Below, one piece after another: positions 36,505-45,071 of a stretch of DNA of 64,000 nt (positions are counted from its first letter, which is position 1; each line of letters begins with the position of its first letter). The position numbers were made by a program, and so were the translations under genes. Below the pieces are notes generated by a model that worked only from the letters and a program-made list of their open reading frames with translations, did no database searches and was not told the origin of the DNA. Source of the stretch: Maricaulis salignorans (lineage in GTDB: Bacteria; Pseudomonadota; Alphaproteobacteria; Caulobacterales; Maricaulaceae); the NCBI RefSeq assembly GCF_900103475.1, contig NZ_FNHG01000004.1, positions 62,001-126,000 of the forward strand. Reading direction: 5' to 3'.

Positions 36505-37569
36505 TTACGCGAGTTTGGCGACGCGCTTTTCTTCAATGCGCTGACGGGCAATTTCGTCGGCGATCACATTGGACGGACGGCCCTCCTTGTCCGACTGATC
36601 GAGAATTTCGCCCAGCGTCTGCTCGAGACCGGTCAGCTTGCCCTGGACCCAGGCCGGATCGAAATCACCGGCGATCTCGCCCATGACATTGATGATCCCG
36701 CCCGCATTGAGCACATAATCAGGCGCATAGACGATGCCGCGCTTCATGATTTCGGCGCCCATGTCGCGGGTTGCCAGCTGGTTGTTGGCAGCACCGGCGA
36801 TGATCTTTGCCTTGATGCGGCCAATCGTGTCCGGATTGATGATGGAGCCCAGTGCGCATGGCGCGAAGACGTCAGCATCCTGGTCGTAGATTTCATCAAG
36901 CCCGACAATCGTCGCGCCGTATTCGGCCTTCAGACGCTCGAGCCCGTCGACATTGATATCGGTGATGATGAGCTTGGCGCCGGCCCTGGCCAAATGCCCG
37001 CTCAGATAGGAGCCGACATGGCCCGCCGCACCCTGGATCGCCACGGTGACACCGGACAGGTCGGTTTTGCCAAGCGCGCGCTCGATACATACTTTCATGC
37101 CGCGGAACACGCCTTCGGCGGTGACCGGTGACGGGTCGCCGGACGCGTCCTTGCCTTCCGGCAAGCCAACCACATGAGTGGTGAAGCGGCGCACAGCCAT
37201 CATGTCAGCCGGGCTTACACCGACATCCTCGGCGCTGATATATTCGCCATTCAGGCTTTCGACGGCACGACCAAAAGCTTCAAACAGCGCCACGCGATCA
37301 AAATCGCCCGCCGGCTTCATGATCACGCTCTTGCCGCCGCCGATCGGCAGGTCGGCCATGATATTCTTGTAGCTCATGCCCTGGGACAGGCGCAGCGCGT
37401 CATTCAGCGCCTCTGTCGATGAGGGATAGGTCCACATGCGGCATCCGCCGCAAGCCGGACCACTGGCCGTGGAGTGAACGCCGATAATGGCTTTCAACCC
37501 GGTCTGTTCGTCGGTGGCGAACAGGACTTTCTCGTGATTGTCAAAAGACGGGTGCTCGAAGACACTCAT
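36505..37569 (-). CDS. Leucine/glutamate-type amino-acid dehydrogenase
   Basis: NAD(P)-dependent Glu/Leu/Phe/Val dehydrogenase of 354 residues, closest in size and motifs to leucine (branched-chain) dehydrogenase; it oxidatively deaminates amino acids to 2-oxo acids. The catalytic lysines lie in GPACGGCRMW and LPIGGGKSVI (about 72-81). The Rossmann motif is VAIQGAAGHVGSYLSGHL (about 173), followed by GAANNQL. Hexameric glutamate dehydrogenases are about 100 residues longer, which favours leucine/valine specificity. Monocistronic. Confidence 0.88.
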   Translation of the reverse strand: MSVFEHPSFDNHEKVLFATDEQTGLKAIIGVHSTASGPACGGCRMWTYPSSTEALNDALRLSQGMSYKNIMADLPIGGGKSVIMKPAGDFDRVALFEAFGRAVESLNGEYISAEDVGVSPADMMAVRRFTTHVVGLPEGKDASGDPSPVTAEGVFRGMKVCIERALGKTDLSGVTVAIQGAAGHVGSYLSGHLARAGAKLIITDINVDGLERLKAEYGATIVGLDEIYDQDADVFAPCALGSIINPDTIGRIKAKIIAGAANNQLATRDMGAEIMKRGIVYAPDYVLNAGGIINVMGEIAGDFDPAWVQGKLTGLEQTLGEILDQSDKEGRPSNVIADEIARQRIEEKRVAKLA

Positions 37570-37679
37570 GAAGCGCAGACCCTTTTTCCATGGGCGCAGC
37601 GTGATCGCTGCAAAATTCGGCGCTCAAATACCCTTTCGCACCGCCAGTTACAAGCGCGAGAAAACATCGTGATCAGACG

Positions 37680-38300
37680 CTATTGTAACAATTCTTTTAT
37701 GCGGCACCGCAGCATTGGGAGAATTTTTGCCTCGAACCAGGGGTTTTTGCGCAACCAGGCACTATTCCGCCATGAGGGATGCGGTAAGGGGAGATAATCT
37801 GGTCCGAATGCCTCAGCCTCGCGCACTGTATCTGTCATGGTTTTTCGCACCTGCGAACCAAGGTGAAAACGCTGCGCATGCAGTCCGACCAGCAGGGTCA
37901 GCCGGACGTCGCCCAGCTGATCAAGCAGTTTTTTCTGCCAGAGCGGCGCGCATTCCTTGCGTGGCGGCAGGTCCGCGCCCGCCGCGTCGAGGCCGGGGAA
38001 ACAAAACCCCATCGGGGCAATGGCAATTCTTCCGGCATCATAGAAGACCGCCTCATCAACCCCCATCCAGTCGCGCAGGCGATCCCCGGAGGGGTCGGTG
38101 AAAGGTCGGCCGGAGGCCTGAACCCGCGTCCCCGGCGCCTGCCCGATGATCAAGATTCTGGCGCCAGGGGCAGCCTGTACGATGGGACGTGGTTCATGCG
38201 GCATGAAAGCGGCGCAGACACGACAGGCCCGTATCTCTCTCAGAAGCGGATCGAGATCAGACGCGGCCAATCCGATAGACCCCTTTGAAGGTCTCGGCAT
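37680..38300 (-). CDS. Uracil-DNA glycosylase superfamily protein
   Basis: A 206-residue protein of the uracil-DNA glycosylase fold. Motif 1 is IIGQAPGTRVQASGRPFTD (about 51-69) and motif 2 is LPHPSWRNSAW (about 172), in the positions of the catalytic and DNA-intercalation loops. A CRVC pair near residue 28 could belong to a 4Fe-4S site as in family 4/5 enzymes, but only this pair is obvious. Base specificity is uncertain. The ATG at 38300 overlaps the DUF3253 gene by 44 bases; a TTG at 38270 with an AAGGGG site would reduce this to 14. Confidence 0.78.
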   Translation of the reverse strand: MPRPSKGSIGLAASDLDPLLREIRACRVCAAFMPHEPRPIVQAAPGARILIIGQAPGTRVQASGRPFTDPSGDRLRDWMGVDEAVFYDAGRIAIAPMGFCFPGLDAAGADLPPRKECAPLWQKKLLDQLGDVRLTLLVGLHAQRFHLGSQVRKTMTDTVREAEAFGPDYLPLPHPSWRNSAWLRKNPWFEAKILPMLRCRIKELLQ

Positions 38301-38514
38301 CGGTGACGGGCTTGCCCTTGCGCAGGATCGCGACCTCGCCCTTTTGCATCAGCCGGATGGCCGCCTGGCGCACATGGCCAAAGCGTTTGTGCCAATTATC
38401 GGGATCGGCGGCGCGCGCGACATCCTCCGGAGCGATGGAACGCCCCTGGGGAGCGGCTTTCACCAATTGCAGGATAACGGCTTCGATCGGATCGTCGGAT
38501 GATGTATCGGTCAT
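38257..38514 (-). CDS. DUF3253 domain protein
   Basis: An 85-residue protein filling the DUF3253 family, a winged-helix-like fold of unknown function. The pattern IEAVILQLV, SIAPEDVARAADPDNW, VRQAAIRLMQKGEVAILRKGKPVD-type beta wing and GVYRIG ending is clear. It overlaps the start of the uracil-DNA glycosylase gene, so the two form an operon. It could bind DNA; that is inferred from fold resemblance. Confidence 0.85.
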   Translation of the reverse strand: MTDTSSDDPIEAVILQLVKAAPQGRSIAPEDVARAADPDNWHKRFGHVRQAAIRLMQKGEVAILRKGKPVTDAETFKGVYRIGRV

Positions 38515-38558
38515 GAACGTTGTCTATTCCAGCTTTCCCGCCATTGCCAGAGGCCGCC

Positions 38559-39281
38559 ATGCGCCGTGATCATCGCCCCTATTGGATGCACCATTTATGG
38601 GAGCGCTATGAGAATGCCTGGACACACCATTTCCTCGAACCGCATTTCGAGGCGCTGGGCAGCGACCCCAAGATTGTCCGCCCCTGGCATGTCGAGGTCT
38701 TTGGCCCCAATATCGTCGCTGGCGAAAAGCTGCACATCATCGCCAGCGCGGCCGATCCGGTCCGTCTGACCGTCTGGTCGCCACAGGACAGCCAGGGCCA
38801 GATCACTCTGGGCGACGGGGTCTTCATGGCCGGCGGCACGCGGCTTCTGGCCGCCGGCTCGATCGAGATTGGTGATGCCTGCCTGATCGCCCGCGAATCG
38901 GTCATCACCGATTGCGACTGGCACTCCCTGTATGACCGCGTCGATCCGGCCCCGCCCTCCAAGCCCGTCAAGCTGGGCAAGAATGTCTGGGTGGGCGACG
39001 GGGCTTTCATCGGGAAGGGCGTGACGATTGGCGATCATGCCGTGATCGGGGCGCGCGCCGTCATCACCAAGGATGTCGAACCCTATGCGGTGATGGCCGG
39101 CAATCCGGCCCGCCTCGTCAAACGGCTCGATCCGGAACTGCCAATGAAGACACGGCTCGACCTGCTGGGCGATCTCGACGGACTCGAGGCCTTTATGGAA
39201 AACGCCTATCGCGAGGCGCTGAAGAATAATTCCACCACGGGCTGGCTGAGCTCGAAACTCTGGCCACGCCGCGGCGTCTAG
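38559..39281 (+). CDS. Hexapeptide-repeat acyltransferase
   Basis: A 240-residue left-handed beta-helix protein of the acetyltransferase group (WbbJ/LpxA-like fold). Repeats run through ITLGDGVFMAGGTRLL, IEIGDACLIARESVI and VWVGDGAFIGKGVTIGDHAVIGARAVI, with the catalytic-type histidine in DWHSLY and the closing motif YAVMAGNPARLVKRL. The N-terminal 70 residues (YWMHHLWERYENAWTHHF) are specific to this subfamily. The ATG at 38559 has an AGAGG site; a TTG 13 codons upstream is less likely. Acyl group and acceptor are unknown. Confidence 0.82.
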   Translation: MRRDHRPYWMHHLWERYENAWTHHFLEPHFEALGSDPKIVRPWHVEVFGPNIVAGEKLHIIASAADPVRLTVWSPQDSQGQITLGDGVFMAGGTRLLAAGSIEIGDACLIARESVITDCDWHSLYDRVDPAPPSKPVKLGKNVWVGDGAFIGKGVTIGDHAVIGARAVITKDVEPYAVMAGNPARLVKRLDPELPMKTRLDLLGDLDGLEAFMENAYREALKNNSTTGWLSSKLWPRRGV

Positions 39282-40567
39282 CTGCCGAACAGGCCCATCG
39301 GGAAGACGCCGATCGCCGCCCCCGTCATCAAGGTCGCCAACGTGCCGGAGATCAGCGCTTTTGGTGCCAGGTTGAGAATATCCTCGCGCCGCGAGGGTGC
39401 GATGGCGACCAGGCCGCCGGTGAGAATTCCGACGCTGGCGAAATTGGCGAAACCGCACAGGGCATAGGTCATGATCAGGTTGGAGCGCGGGCTCAGGGCA
39501 TCGCCCAGCCGTGACAGCTGGTCATAGGCATAGATCTCGTTGAGCGCGGTCTTCAGCCCCATCAGGGAGCCCGCCGTCGTCGCCTCGGCCCAGGGAATGC
39601 CGGCCATCCAGACGATTGGTGCGAACAACCATCCCAGGATCCGGTCCGCGCTCAAGGGGGCGCCGTAGACATCAGGGAATAAGGCCAGCAGGACATTGGC
39701 CAGCGCCACCAGGGCGGTAAAGACCAGCAGCATGAAAATAATATTGAAATAGAGCCGCATCCCGTCCGAGACGCCGGTGGTCAGGGCATCCATCGAGGAA
39801 TTATAGATCGGAGCGGGAATCTTCTCCGCTTCCGCCGCCGCTTCCAGCTCGGCCGATTTCGGCTCGGCAGGCATCATCAACCGTGCCAGCAACACAGCCG
39901 CAGGCACGGAAATCAGCGAGGCGGTGAAGATATGCCCGGCGGCATTCTCGATCACGCCGGTCAGTTGGCTGACATACAGCGCCATCACCGAACCGGCGAC
40001 TGTGGCAAAACCAACCGTCATGATCAGAAAGAGGTCGGGCCGGCTCATCTGCGGCAGCCGCGGCCGGATCAGGACCGGGCTTTCCGTCATACCGAGGAAA
40101 ATATTCGCGGCCGCACCAAGACTGGCAGCGCCGGACAGGTTGAGCAGGCGCCGGAAGGCGAAGGCGAAGCCCTGCACGAGAACCTCGAGAATTCGCCAGC
40201 GCCACAGCAGCGCAGACAGCGCCGACAGCACGATCACCATCGGCAGGGCCTGAAACGCAAACAGAAAGAGGCTGCCCCCCTCCGGATCAACCACGAAGGG
40301 TGAAGGCGCTCCGGACAGATAGCCGAACACGAATTGCGCGCCCTCATTGGTCACGTCCTGCAACACCATGACGACGCCGGTCAGTGACTGCAGAAAGGCG
40401 CGAAACGGCGTGACGGAATAGAGGAGCCAGGCGATCAGCAATTGCATGCCGATCGAGCCGAGCAGCAACGGGACGGGGAAGCGCTGGCGAGGACCCAGGG
40501 CCCAAGCCAGACCGGCAAACACGAACAGGCCGGCAAAACTGCGCAATTGCAGCGTCATGTCTTCCAT
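39278..40567 (-). CDS. Concentrative nucleoside transporter (CNT/NupC family)
   Basis: Cation-coupled nucleoside uptake carrier of 429 residues. Family motifs are GYLSGAPSPF-type N-terminal loop, FQALPMVIVLSALSALLW, the substrate-binding GMTESPVLIRP (about 163) and NAAGHIFTASLISVPAA, then the C-terminal YALCGFANFASVGI. About ten membrane segments are visible. The ATG at 40567 has a GGGGGA site. It converges on the acyltransferase gene with a four-base overlap of stops. Confidence 0.92.
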   Translation of the reverse strand: MEDMTLQLRSFAGLFVFAGLAWALGPRQRFPVPLLLGSIGMQLLIAWLLYSVTPFRAFLQSLTGVVMVLQDVTNEGAQFVFGYLSGAPSPFVVDPEGGSLFLFAFQALPMVIVLSALSALLWRWRILEVLVQGFAFAFRRLLNLSGAASLGAAANIFLGMTESPVLIRPRLPQMSRPDLFLIMTVGFATVAGSVMALYVSQLTGVIENAAGHIFTASLISVPAAVLLARLMMPAEPKSAELEAAAEAEKIPAPIYNSSMDALTTGVSDGMRLYFNIIFMLLVFTALVALANVLLALFPDVYGAPLSADRILGWLFAPIVWMAGIPWAEATTAGSLMGLKTALNEIYAYDQLSRLGDALSPRSNLIMTYALCGFANFASVGILTGGLVAIAPSRREDILNLAPKALISGTLATLMTGAAIGVFPMGLFGS

Positions 40568-40662
40568 CTGATCCCCCGCAAAGCGCTGCTTCACCCTATT
40601 CCGCCCGGTCATGCGGCGGCAAGTACTTGCCTCAAACGCTGTGGCGCGAAATGCTGCTCGCC

Positions 40663-40875
40663 ATGAGCGCTGCCCCCATCAAGACCCCGTGCGTCAAAGT
40701 CTGTTTCGTCGACCCGGCGGCCGGGCTTTGCGTCGGCTGTTTTCGAACCATGGAAGAGCTTGGCCGCTGGACGAAATATTCCGATGCCGAACGCGAAGCG
40801 ATTCTCGCTGCCCTGCCCGGGCGCGAAGCGCATTATGCTGAGCAGCACCCCGGCTCAAAATCGACCTCAAGCTAG
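40663..40875 (+). CDS. DUF1289 domain protein
   Basis: A 70-residue protein with the cysteine-rich DUF1289 signature: TPCVKVCFVDPAAGLCVGCFRTMEELGRW (cysteines near residues 10, 14, 24 and 27). The four-cysteine arrangement suggests a bound metal or iron-sulfur centre, but the function is unknown. Upstream in-frame starts (40651 and a TTG at 40627) are possible. Divergent from the nucleoside transporter. Confidence 0.85.
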   Translation: MSAAPIKTPCVKVCFVDPAAGLCVGCFRTMEELGRWTKYSDAEREAILAALPGREAHYAEQHPGSKSTSS

Positions 40876-40910
40876 GAGTCCGGGCGGACGAGCCCGCATT
40901 TCAACCCGGG

Positions 40911-41729
40911 TCAGCCGCCCAGAACAGCTTCTTTCAGCAACATGCCACCGACCACGACAAGGCCGATCGCAAAGAAACGCTTCAGGGTCGCCGCCGGCAA
41001 ATCATGCGCCAGGCGGGCGCCGACCGGGGCGACGAAGAAGGCCGAGCCGGCGAGCAGGACGAAGGCCGGCAGATTCACATAGCCCAGCGAATAGGGCACG
41101 ATGTCGGCTCCCCAGCCATTGACGATATAGCCGACCGCGCCGGGCAGGCCGATCGCCACGCCAAAACCGGCGGCCGTCGCGACGGCCTTGTGGATCGACT
41201 TGCCGCAGAGCGTCATCAAGGTGACGCCGAATACGCCGCCGCCAATCCCCATCATCGCCGACATGATGCCGATCAGCCCGCCCAGTCCGGCCCGCGCCGG
41301 ACCGCCGGGGAGCTCATCGCGCAATTTCCAGTCCGGGCGTCCGAAGAAGAATTGCAGCGACAGCAACAGCGCCATGCCGCCAAACAGACCTGTCAGCACC
41401 CGTCCGGACACCTGATCGGCAATGACGGAGCCCAGCAGTGTACCGCCGACAATCCACGGCCCCCAGCTTCGCAACACCTGGAAATCCACCGCGCCGCGCT
41501 TGGCGTGGGCCGAAAGGCTGCGCATCGAGGTTGCGACGATCACGGCCAGCGAGGTGCCGACCGCAACATGCATGAGCTTGTCGTCCTGGTAGCCCAGCGC
41601 CGAGAGCGCGTAATACATGGCCGGCACCATCACGACGCCGCCGCCAATCCCGAACAGGCCGGCCACCAGGCCGGCAAAGGCGCCCGTCGCGGCCATGGCA
41701 GCGATCAGCACAAGCATATCCGTCATCAT
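40911..41729 (-). CDS. TSUP family permease (TauE/SafE-like)
   Basis: A membrane protein of 272 residues from the TSUP family, whose members move sulfite, sulfonates or similar organic anions. Two homologous halves each contain the glycine-rich motif GLFGIGGGVVMVPA (about 24-37) and MGIGGGVFGVTLM (about 160-172). About eight membrane helices are present. Its ATG overlaps the dusA stop in ATGATGA, so either of two ATGs (41729 or 41726) serves. The substrate is unknown. Confidence 0.88.
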   Translation of the reverse strand: MMTDMLVLIAAMAATGAFAGLVAGLFGIGGGVVMVPAMYYALSALGYQDDKLMHVAVGTSLAVIVATSMRSLSAHAKRGAVDFQVLRSWGPWIVGGTLLGSVIADQVSGRVLTGLFGGMALLLSLQFFFGRPDWKLRDELPGGPARAGLGGLIGIMSAMMGIGGGVFGVTLMTLCGKSIHKAVATAAGFGVAIGLPGAVGYIVNGWGADIVPYSLGYVNLPAFVLLAGSAFFVAPVGARLAHDLPAATLKRFFAIGLVVVGGMLLKEAVLGG

Positions 41730-42721
41730 GCGGCCTCATCTTGTTGCGGCACAGCGGCGCTGGCCTCGTCGAGCACGTCCAGCCCGGCGCCGGGCCGATT
41801 GGATTTCTCCGACAGGATACGCCGCCAATGGCGCGCGCCCGGCAAGCCTTGGAACAGGCCCAGTATGTGGCGCGTCATCGAATGCAGCGACACCCCCTCA
41901 TCGAGGCGGGCCTGCATATAGGGACGATAGGCGAGCAAGGCGTCATGGCGCGTCAGAATCGGGTCGGGCTGACCGAAAACCCGCGAATCCACCCGCGCCA
42001 GCACCCAGGGATCGTGATAGGCGGCGCGGCCAATCATGGCACCGTCAAGCCCGGCGCTTTCGGCGAGCGCCTGGTCGAGTGTTTCCAGCCCGCCATTGAG
42101 GATGATTTCCAGTTCCGGCCGGCGCTGTTTCAGCCGCCGCACCAAATCATAATCGAGCGGCGGGATGGTGCGGTTCTCTTTCGGGCTCAACCCTTTGAGC
42201 CAGGCCTTGCGGGCATGGACGGCAAAGCTCGTCACGCCGGCAGCCGAGACGGTATCGACAAAGCCGAACAGCGCGGTTTCCGGATCCTGGTCGTCAACAC
42301 CGATACGGCATTTCACCGTCACCGGGACATCGACCGCATCCTGCATCGCCTTGACGCAATCGGAGACCAGTTCGGGTTCCTGCATCAGGCAGGCACCAAA
42401 CCGGCCAGATTGGACCCGGTCCGAGGGGCAACCGATATTGAGATTGATCTCGGCATAGCCAAATCCGGCGCCGATCCGCGCTGCGCGGGCGAGGTCTTCG
42501 GGCACCGAGCCCCCGAGTTGCAGGGCGACCGGCTGCTCGACCGGATCGAAGCCGATAATCCGTTCCGGGTCGCCATGGATCAGCGCCTTGTCGACGGCCA
42601 TTTCCGTATACAGCAGGGCATGCCGGCTCAGGACACGGTGAAAGGCCCGGCAATGCCGGTCAGTCCAGTCCATCATGGGCGCCACGCTCAGGCGGCGGTC
42701 AGGCGTTCGATCAAGGCTCAT
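41726..42721 (-). CDS. dusA: tRNA-dihydrouridine(20/20a) synthase
   Basis: FMN-dependent reductase that converts uridines of the tRNA D-loop to dihydrouridine. The 331-residue product has VAPMMDWTDRHCR at the N-terminus, the catalytic-cysteine motif LNIGCPSDRVQSGRFGACLM, VKCRIGVDD, VHARKAWLKGLSPKENR (DusA-specific) and the FMN loop LNGGLET. The ATG at 42721 is preferred to one seven codons upstream. It is coupled to the downstream TSUP gene. Confidence 0.94.
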   Translation of the reverse strand: MSLDRTPDRRLSVAPMMDWTDRHCRAFHRVLSRHALLYTEMAVDKALIHGDPERIIGFDPVEQPVALQLGGSVPEDLARAARIGAGFGYAEINLNIGCPSDRVQSGRFGACLMQEPELVSDCVKAMQDAVDVPVTVKCRIGVDDQDPETALFGFVDTVSAAGVTSFAVHARKAWLKGLSPKENRTIPPLDYDLVRRLKQRRPELEIILNGGLETLDQALAESAGLDGAMIGRAAYHDPWVLARVDSRVFGQPDPILTRHDALLAYRPYMQARLDEGVSLHSMTRHILGLFQGLPGARHWRRILSEKSNRPGAGLDVLDEASAAVPQQDEAA

Positions 42722-42858
42722 GCCGCCACATAGCGCGCACACGCCAGCTGGGCAATTTGTGTCTTCCGCCCGGCGCCCGAAGATTCAAATGCAGTTCATC
42801 GGATTCACGCGGTTTCAACCCGCTTGTGCTTCTGTGGCACCGCCTGGAGGGATGAGTG

Positions 42859-43410
42859 ATGGCGAAAGCACTGTTTCACAAACACCAACGCGTCTATGTG
42901 GCGCCGGTCGGCACCTGGGCGATCGTCGAACATGTCAAACCGCATTGGGTGAAAGACGTCGAGGAGCCGGTCCGGATCTATTATGATTGCGGTCTCGGGC
43001 GCGATTTCACGACACATGAGCTGGCGGCCGAACAGGTCGAAACCGTCGACGGCGAGAATTGGCGCGTACTGCGTGCCAAAAATAAATGGCAAAGCATGGA
43101 AGAGTGTAGCCGGCACCCCTATCCCGGCACATTCCCGGTCGTTGTCACGGATCCCAAAGACTGGGGTGGCTGGCGTGTCCCGGCGGCGGAATATGATCGC
43201 GACCCGGTTCGGATCGAAGCCCAGGCGCGCCTCCTCAGTCGCAGCCCGGGATTGCTCGAACTGGCGGAGCAATTGATCCAGCTGGCCTCGGAAGACCCCG
43301 AACTGCCCAATGCCGTGACCGAACTGGCGCGCCGCGCCAATGACATCGTCCGTGAGGTCAATATAAAACCTGCGGCCGCCGCGCCGGTGAGCCCGCCTCA
43401 CCCAGCCTGA
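42859..43410 (+). CDS. Conserved protein of unknown function
   Basis: A soluble 183-residue protein. The N-terminal part is rich in aromatic residues and short strands (MAKALFHKHQRVYVAPVGTW, then VKPHWVKD, IYYDCGLGRDF, TTHEL). The C-terminal half is helical (LLELAEQLIQLASEDPELPNAVTEL). I do not recognise a domain; the composition suggests a conserved family of the same bacterial order. The ATG has a GGAGGG site eight bases ahead. It precedes the EAL-regulator-PleC cluster by 77 bases on the same strand. Confidence 0.75.
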   Translation: MAKALFHKHQRVYVAPVGTWAIVEHVKPHWVKDVEEPVRIYYDCGLGRDFTTHELAAEQVETVDGENWRVLRAKNKWQSMEECSRHPYPGTFPVVVTDPKDWGGWRVPAAEYDRDPVRIEAQARLLSRSPGLLELAEQLIQLASEDPELPNAVTELARRANDIVREVNIKPAAAAPVSPPHPA

Positions 43411-43424
43411 CCAGGCGGCGAGCT

Positions 43425-43439
43425 TTAACGCAACCCTAA
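43425..43439 (+). promoter_or_regulatory. One-mismatch CtrA-like box upstream of the EAL gene
   Basis: TTAACGCAACCCTAA fits TTAA-N7-TTAA with a single C for T. It lies 49 bases ahead of the EAL start. Single-mismatch matches are expected a few times per 64 kb by chance, so only its promoter position gives it weight. Confidence 0.25.
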
Positions 43440-43487
43440 TGAATTTGGCACAAGGTGAACTTTAGTCTTGAGGTAACCAGGCTCTAA

Positions 43488-45053
43488 ATGTCGCTGATCG
43501 AACAAAGAAACCGGTTCTTGTCATTCGCTTTCGCGGCGGCCGATATCCTGATCGAGACCGATCTGAACGGTTTGACCTGTTATGCCGCCGGCGCGACGGC
43601 GACACTGGGCGAGCCCAGTATCGAGAGCGGTGGCGTCGATTTTTCCCAACGCCTTGACCGGACGTCGCGCCCGATCGTGACAGCCTTGATGCGGAGTTTG
43701 AAACCAGGTCGCCGTGTCGGACCGGTACGGGTCGCTGTCGGGGGCCGTGAGGCCCAGTTGAGCGCCTGGCTGCTCGGCGATGACGACAGGATACGATGGG
43801 CGATGTCGTTTTCCGCCCTCAACGCACCCGCTGAGGTCGACCCACAAGCCTTTTCCCGGACAGCACAGGGCGCCATCGCGACGGCACGCGAATCCGGCGT
43901 TCCCATGACCATGTCGGTCCTGCAGATCGACGGCATCGAGGATATCAACCGGCTGATCGGCGCCAAGCGGGCCGATATGTTGCGTCAGGCCGTGACGGCC
44001 GAGTGCACCAATACTGTCGGCACGGGCGGTGTTGCCAAACAGGTCGACACGGCTCGCATCGCTCTTATTCACCCGGCCTCCGCCGATCTCAAAGCCCTTT
44101 GTGCCAGCATTGAGGAATTGCTTCAGGACAACACGCTTAAGAATACCCGCGTGCGCATCGATTCCATTCCCGACGCGCCGGAGCTTGAGCCGGAAATCGC
44201 CATCCAGGCCTTCCTTCATGCGGTCAACATGGCCGCCGACAGCGCCAATGTGCTCGATGTCCAGAGCCTGCAAAAGGTGGCCGCCGAAATGATGGAAGAC
44301 ACGCGCAGGCGGATGAATGAGATCCGCGCGACGATTGCCGGGCGCGTGATCGAACCGCATGCCCAGGCCATCGTCGAGCTCTCGACTGGCAAGGTCGCAC
44401 ACTACGAGCTTCTGCTTCGCCTGCCCGGCGGCCAGCCCGTTTCCGAAAGCGTCGGCTTCGCCGAAAGCACCGGCCTGATCTATGAGATCGATATGGCCAT
44501 GGTCGAAATCGCGGCCAATTTCCTGCGCGATGATTTCGATCGCCCGGCCCTGGCCGTCAATCTGTCGGGACGCTCGCTGGAAAACCCCGCCTGGGGCAAG
44601 AAATTCCTGCAAATGCTGGCCGATTTGCGGATCGACCGTCGGCGCCTTCATTTCGAGCTGACCGAAACCGCGACCGTCAAAAACGTCAAGGCCGCCAATG
44701 CGGTCATCCAGAAAATCCGCGAGCGCGGCCACCGGGTCTGCCTCGACGATTTCGGTGCCGGCGCTGCCGGTTTCCAGTACCTGCGCGACTTCCCGGCCGA
44801 CGTCGTCAAGATTGACGGTTCGTATATGCGCCACCAAAAGATGGACGAACGCGACACAGCCATACTCCAGGGCATGGTCTCCCTGTGCCAGTCGCTCAAG
44901 CTCGATACCGTTGCCGAAATGATCGAAACCGAGCAACGCGCCAAGCAAATGCAGGCGCTGGGTGTCACCTACGGTCAGGGTTACTATTTCGGTAAGCCTC
45001 TCCCGCTTAAGATGTTGTCAGATCCGCGGCGCCTCCCCTCGCGCGCCGCCTGA
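43488..45053 (+). CDS. EAL domain c-di-GMP phosphodiesterase with PAS-like N-terminus
   Basis: A 521-residue cytoplasmic protein. Residues 1-110 look PAS-like (AADILIETDLNGLTCYAAGA). Residues 140-230 resemble a degenerate GGDEF fold (MSVLQIDGIEDINRLIGAK) without a GGDEF motif. Residues 285-510 are an EAL domain that keeps the catalytic set: ELLLR (Glu307), NLSG (Asn358), FELTE (Glu390/393), the metal-site DDFGAG (Asp420/421), KIDG (Lys441), AEMIE (Glu477/480) and QGYYFGKP (Gln497). It is therefore probably an active phosphodiesterase hydrolysing c-di-GMP. The regulator gene follows after 18 bases, then the PleC-like kinase. Confidence 0.87.
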   Translation: MSLIEQRNRFLSFAFAAADILIETDLNGLTCYAAGATATLGEPSIESGGVDFSQRLDRTSRPIVTALMRSLKPGRRVGPVRVAVGGREAQLSAWLLGDDDRIRWAMSFSALNAPAEVDPQAFSRTAQGAIATARESGVPMTMSVLQIDGIEDINRLIGAKRADMLRQAVTAECTNTVGTGGVAKQVDTARIALIHPASADLKALCASIEELLQDNTLKNTRVRIDSIPDAPELEPEIAIQAFLHAVNMAADSANVLDVQSLQKVAAEMMEDTRRRMNEIRATIAGRVIEPHAQAIVELSTGKVAHYELLLRLPGGQPVSESVGFAESTGLIYEIDMAMVEIAANFLRDDFDRPALAVNLSGRSLENPAWGKKFLQMLADLRIDRRRLHFELTETATVKNVKAANAVIQKIRERGHRVCLDDFGAGAAGFQYLRDFPADVVKIDGSYMRHQKMDERDTAILQGMVSLCQSLKLDTVAEMIETEQRAKQMQALGVTYGQGYYFGKPLPLKMLSDPRRLPSRAA

Positions 45054-45071
45054 TGTGATAATAGGTAGATC

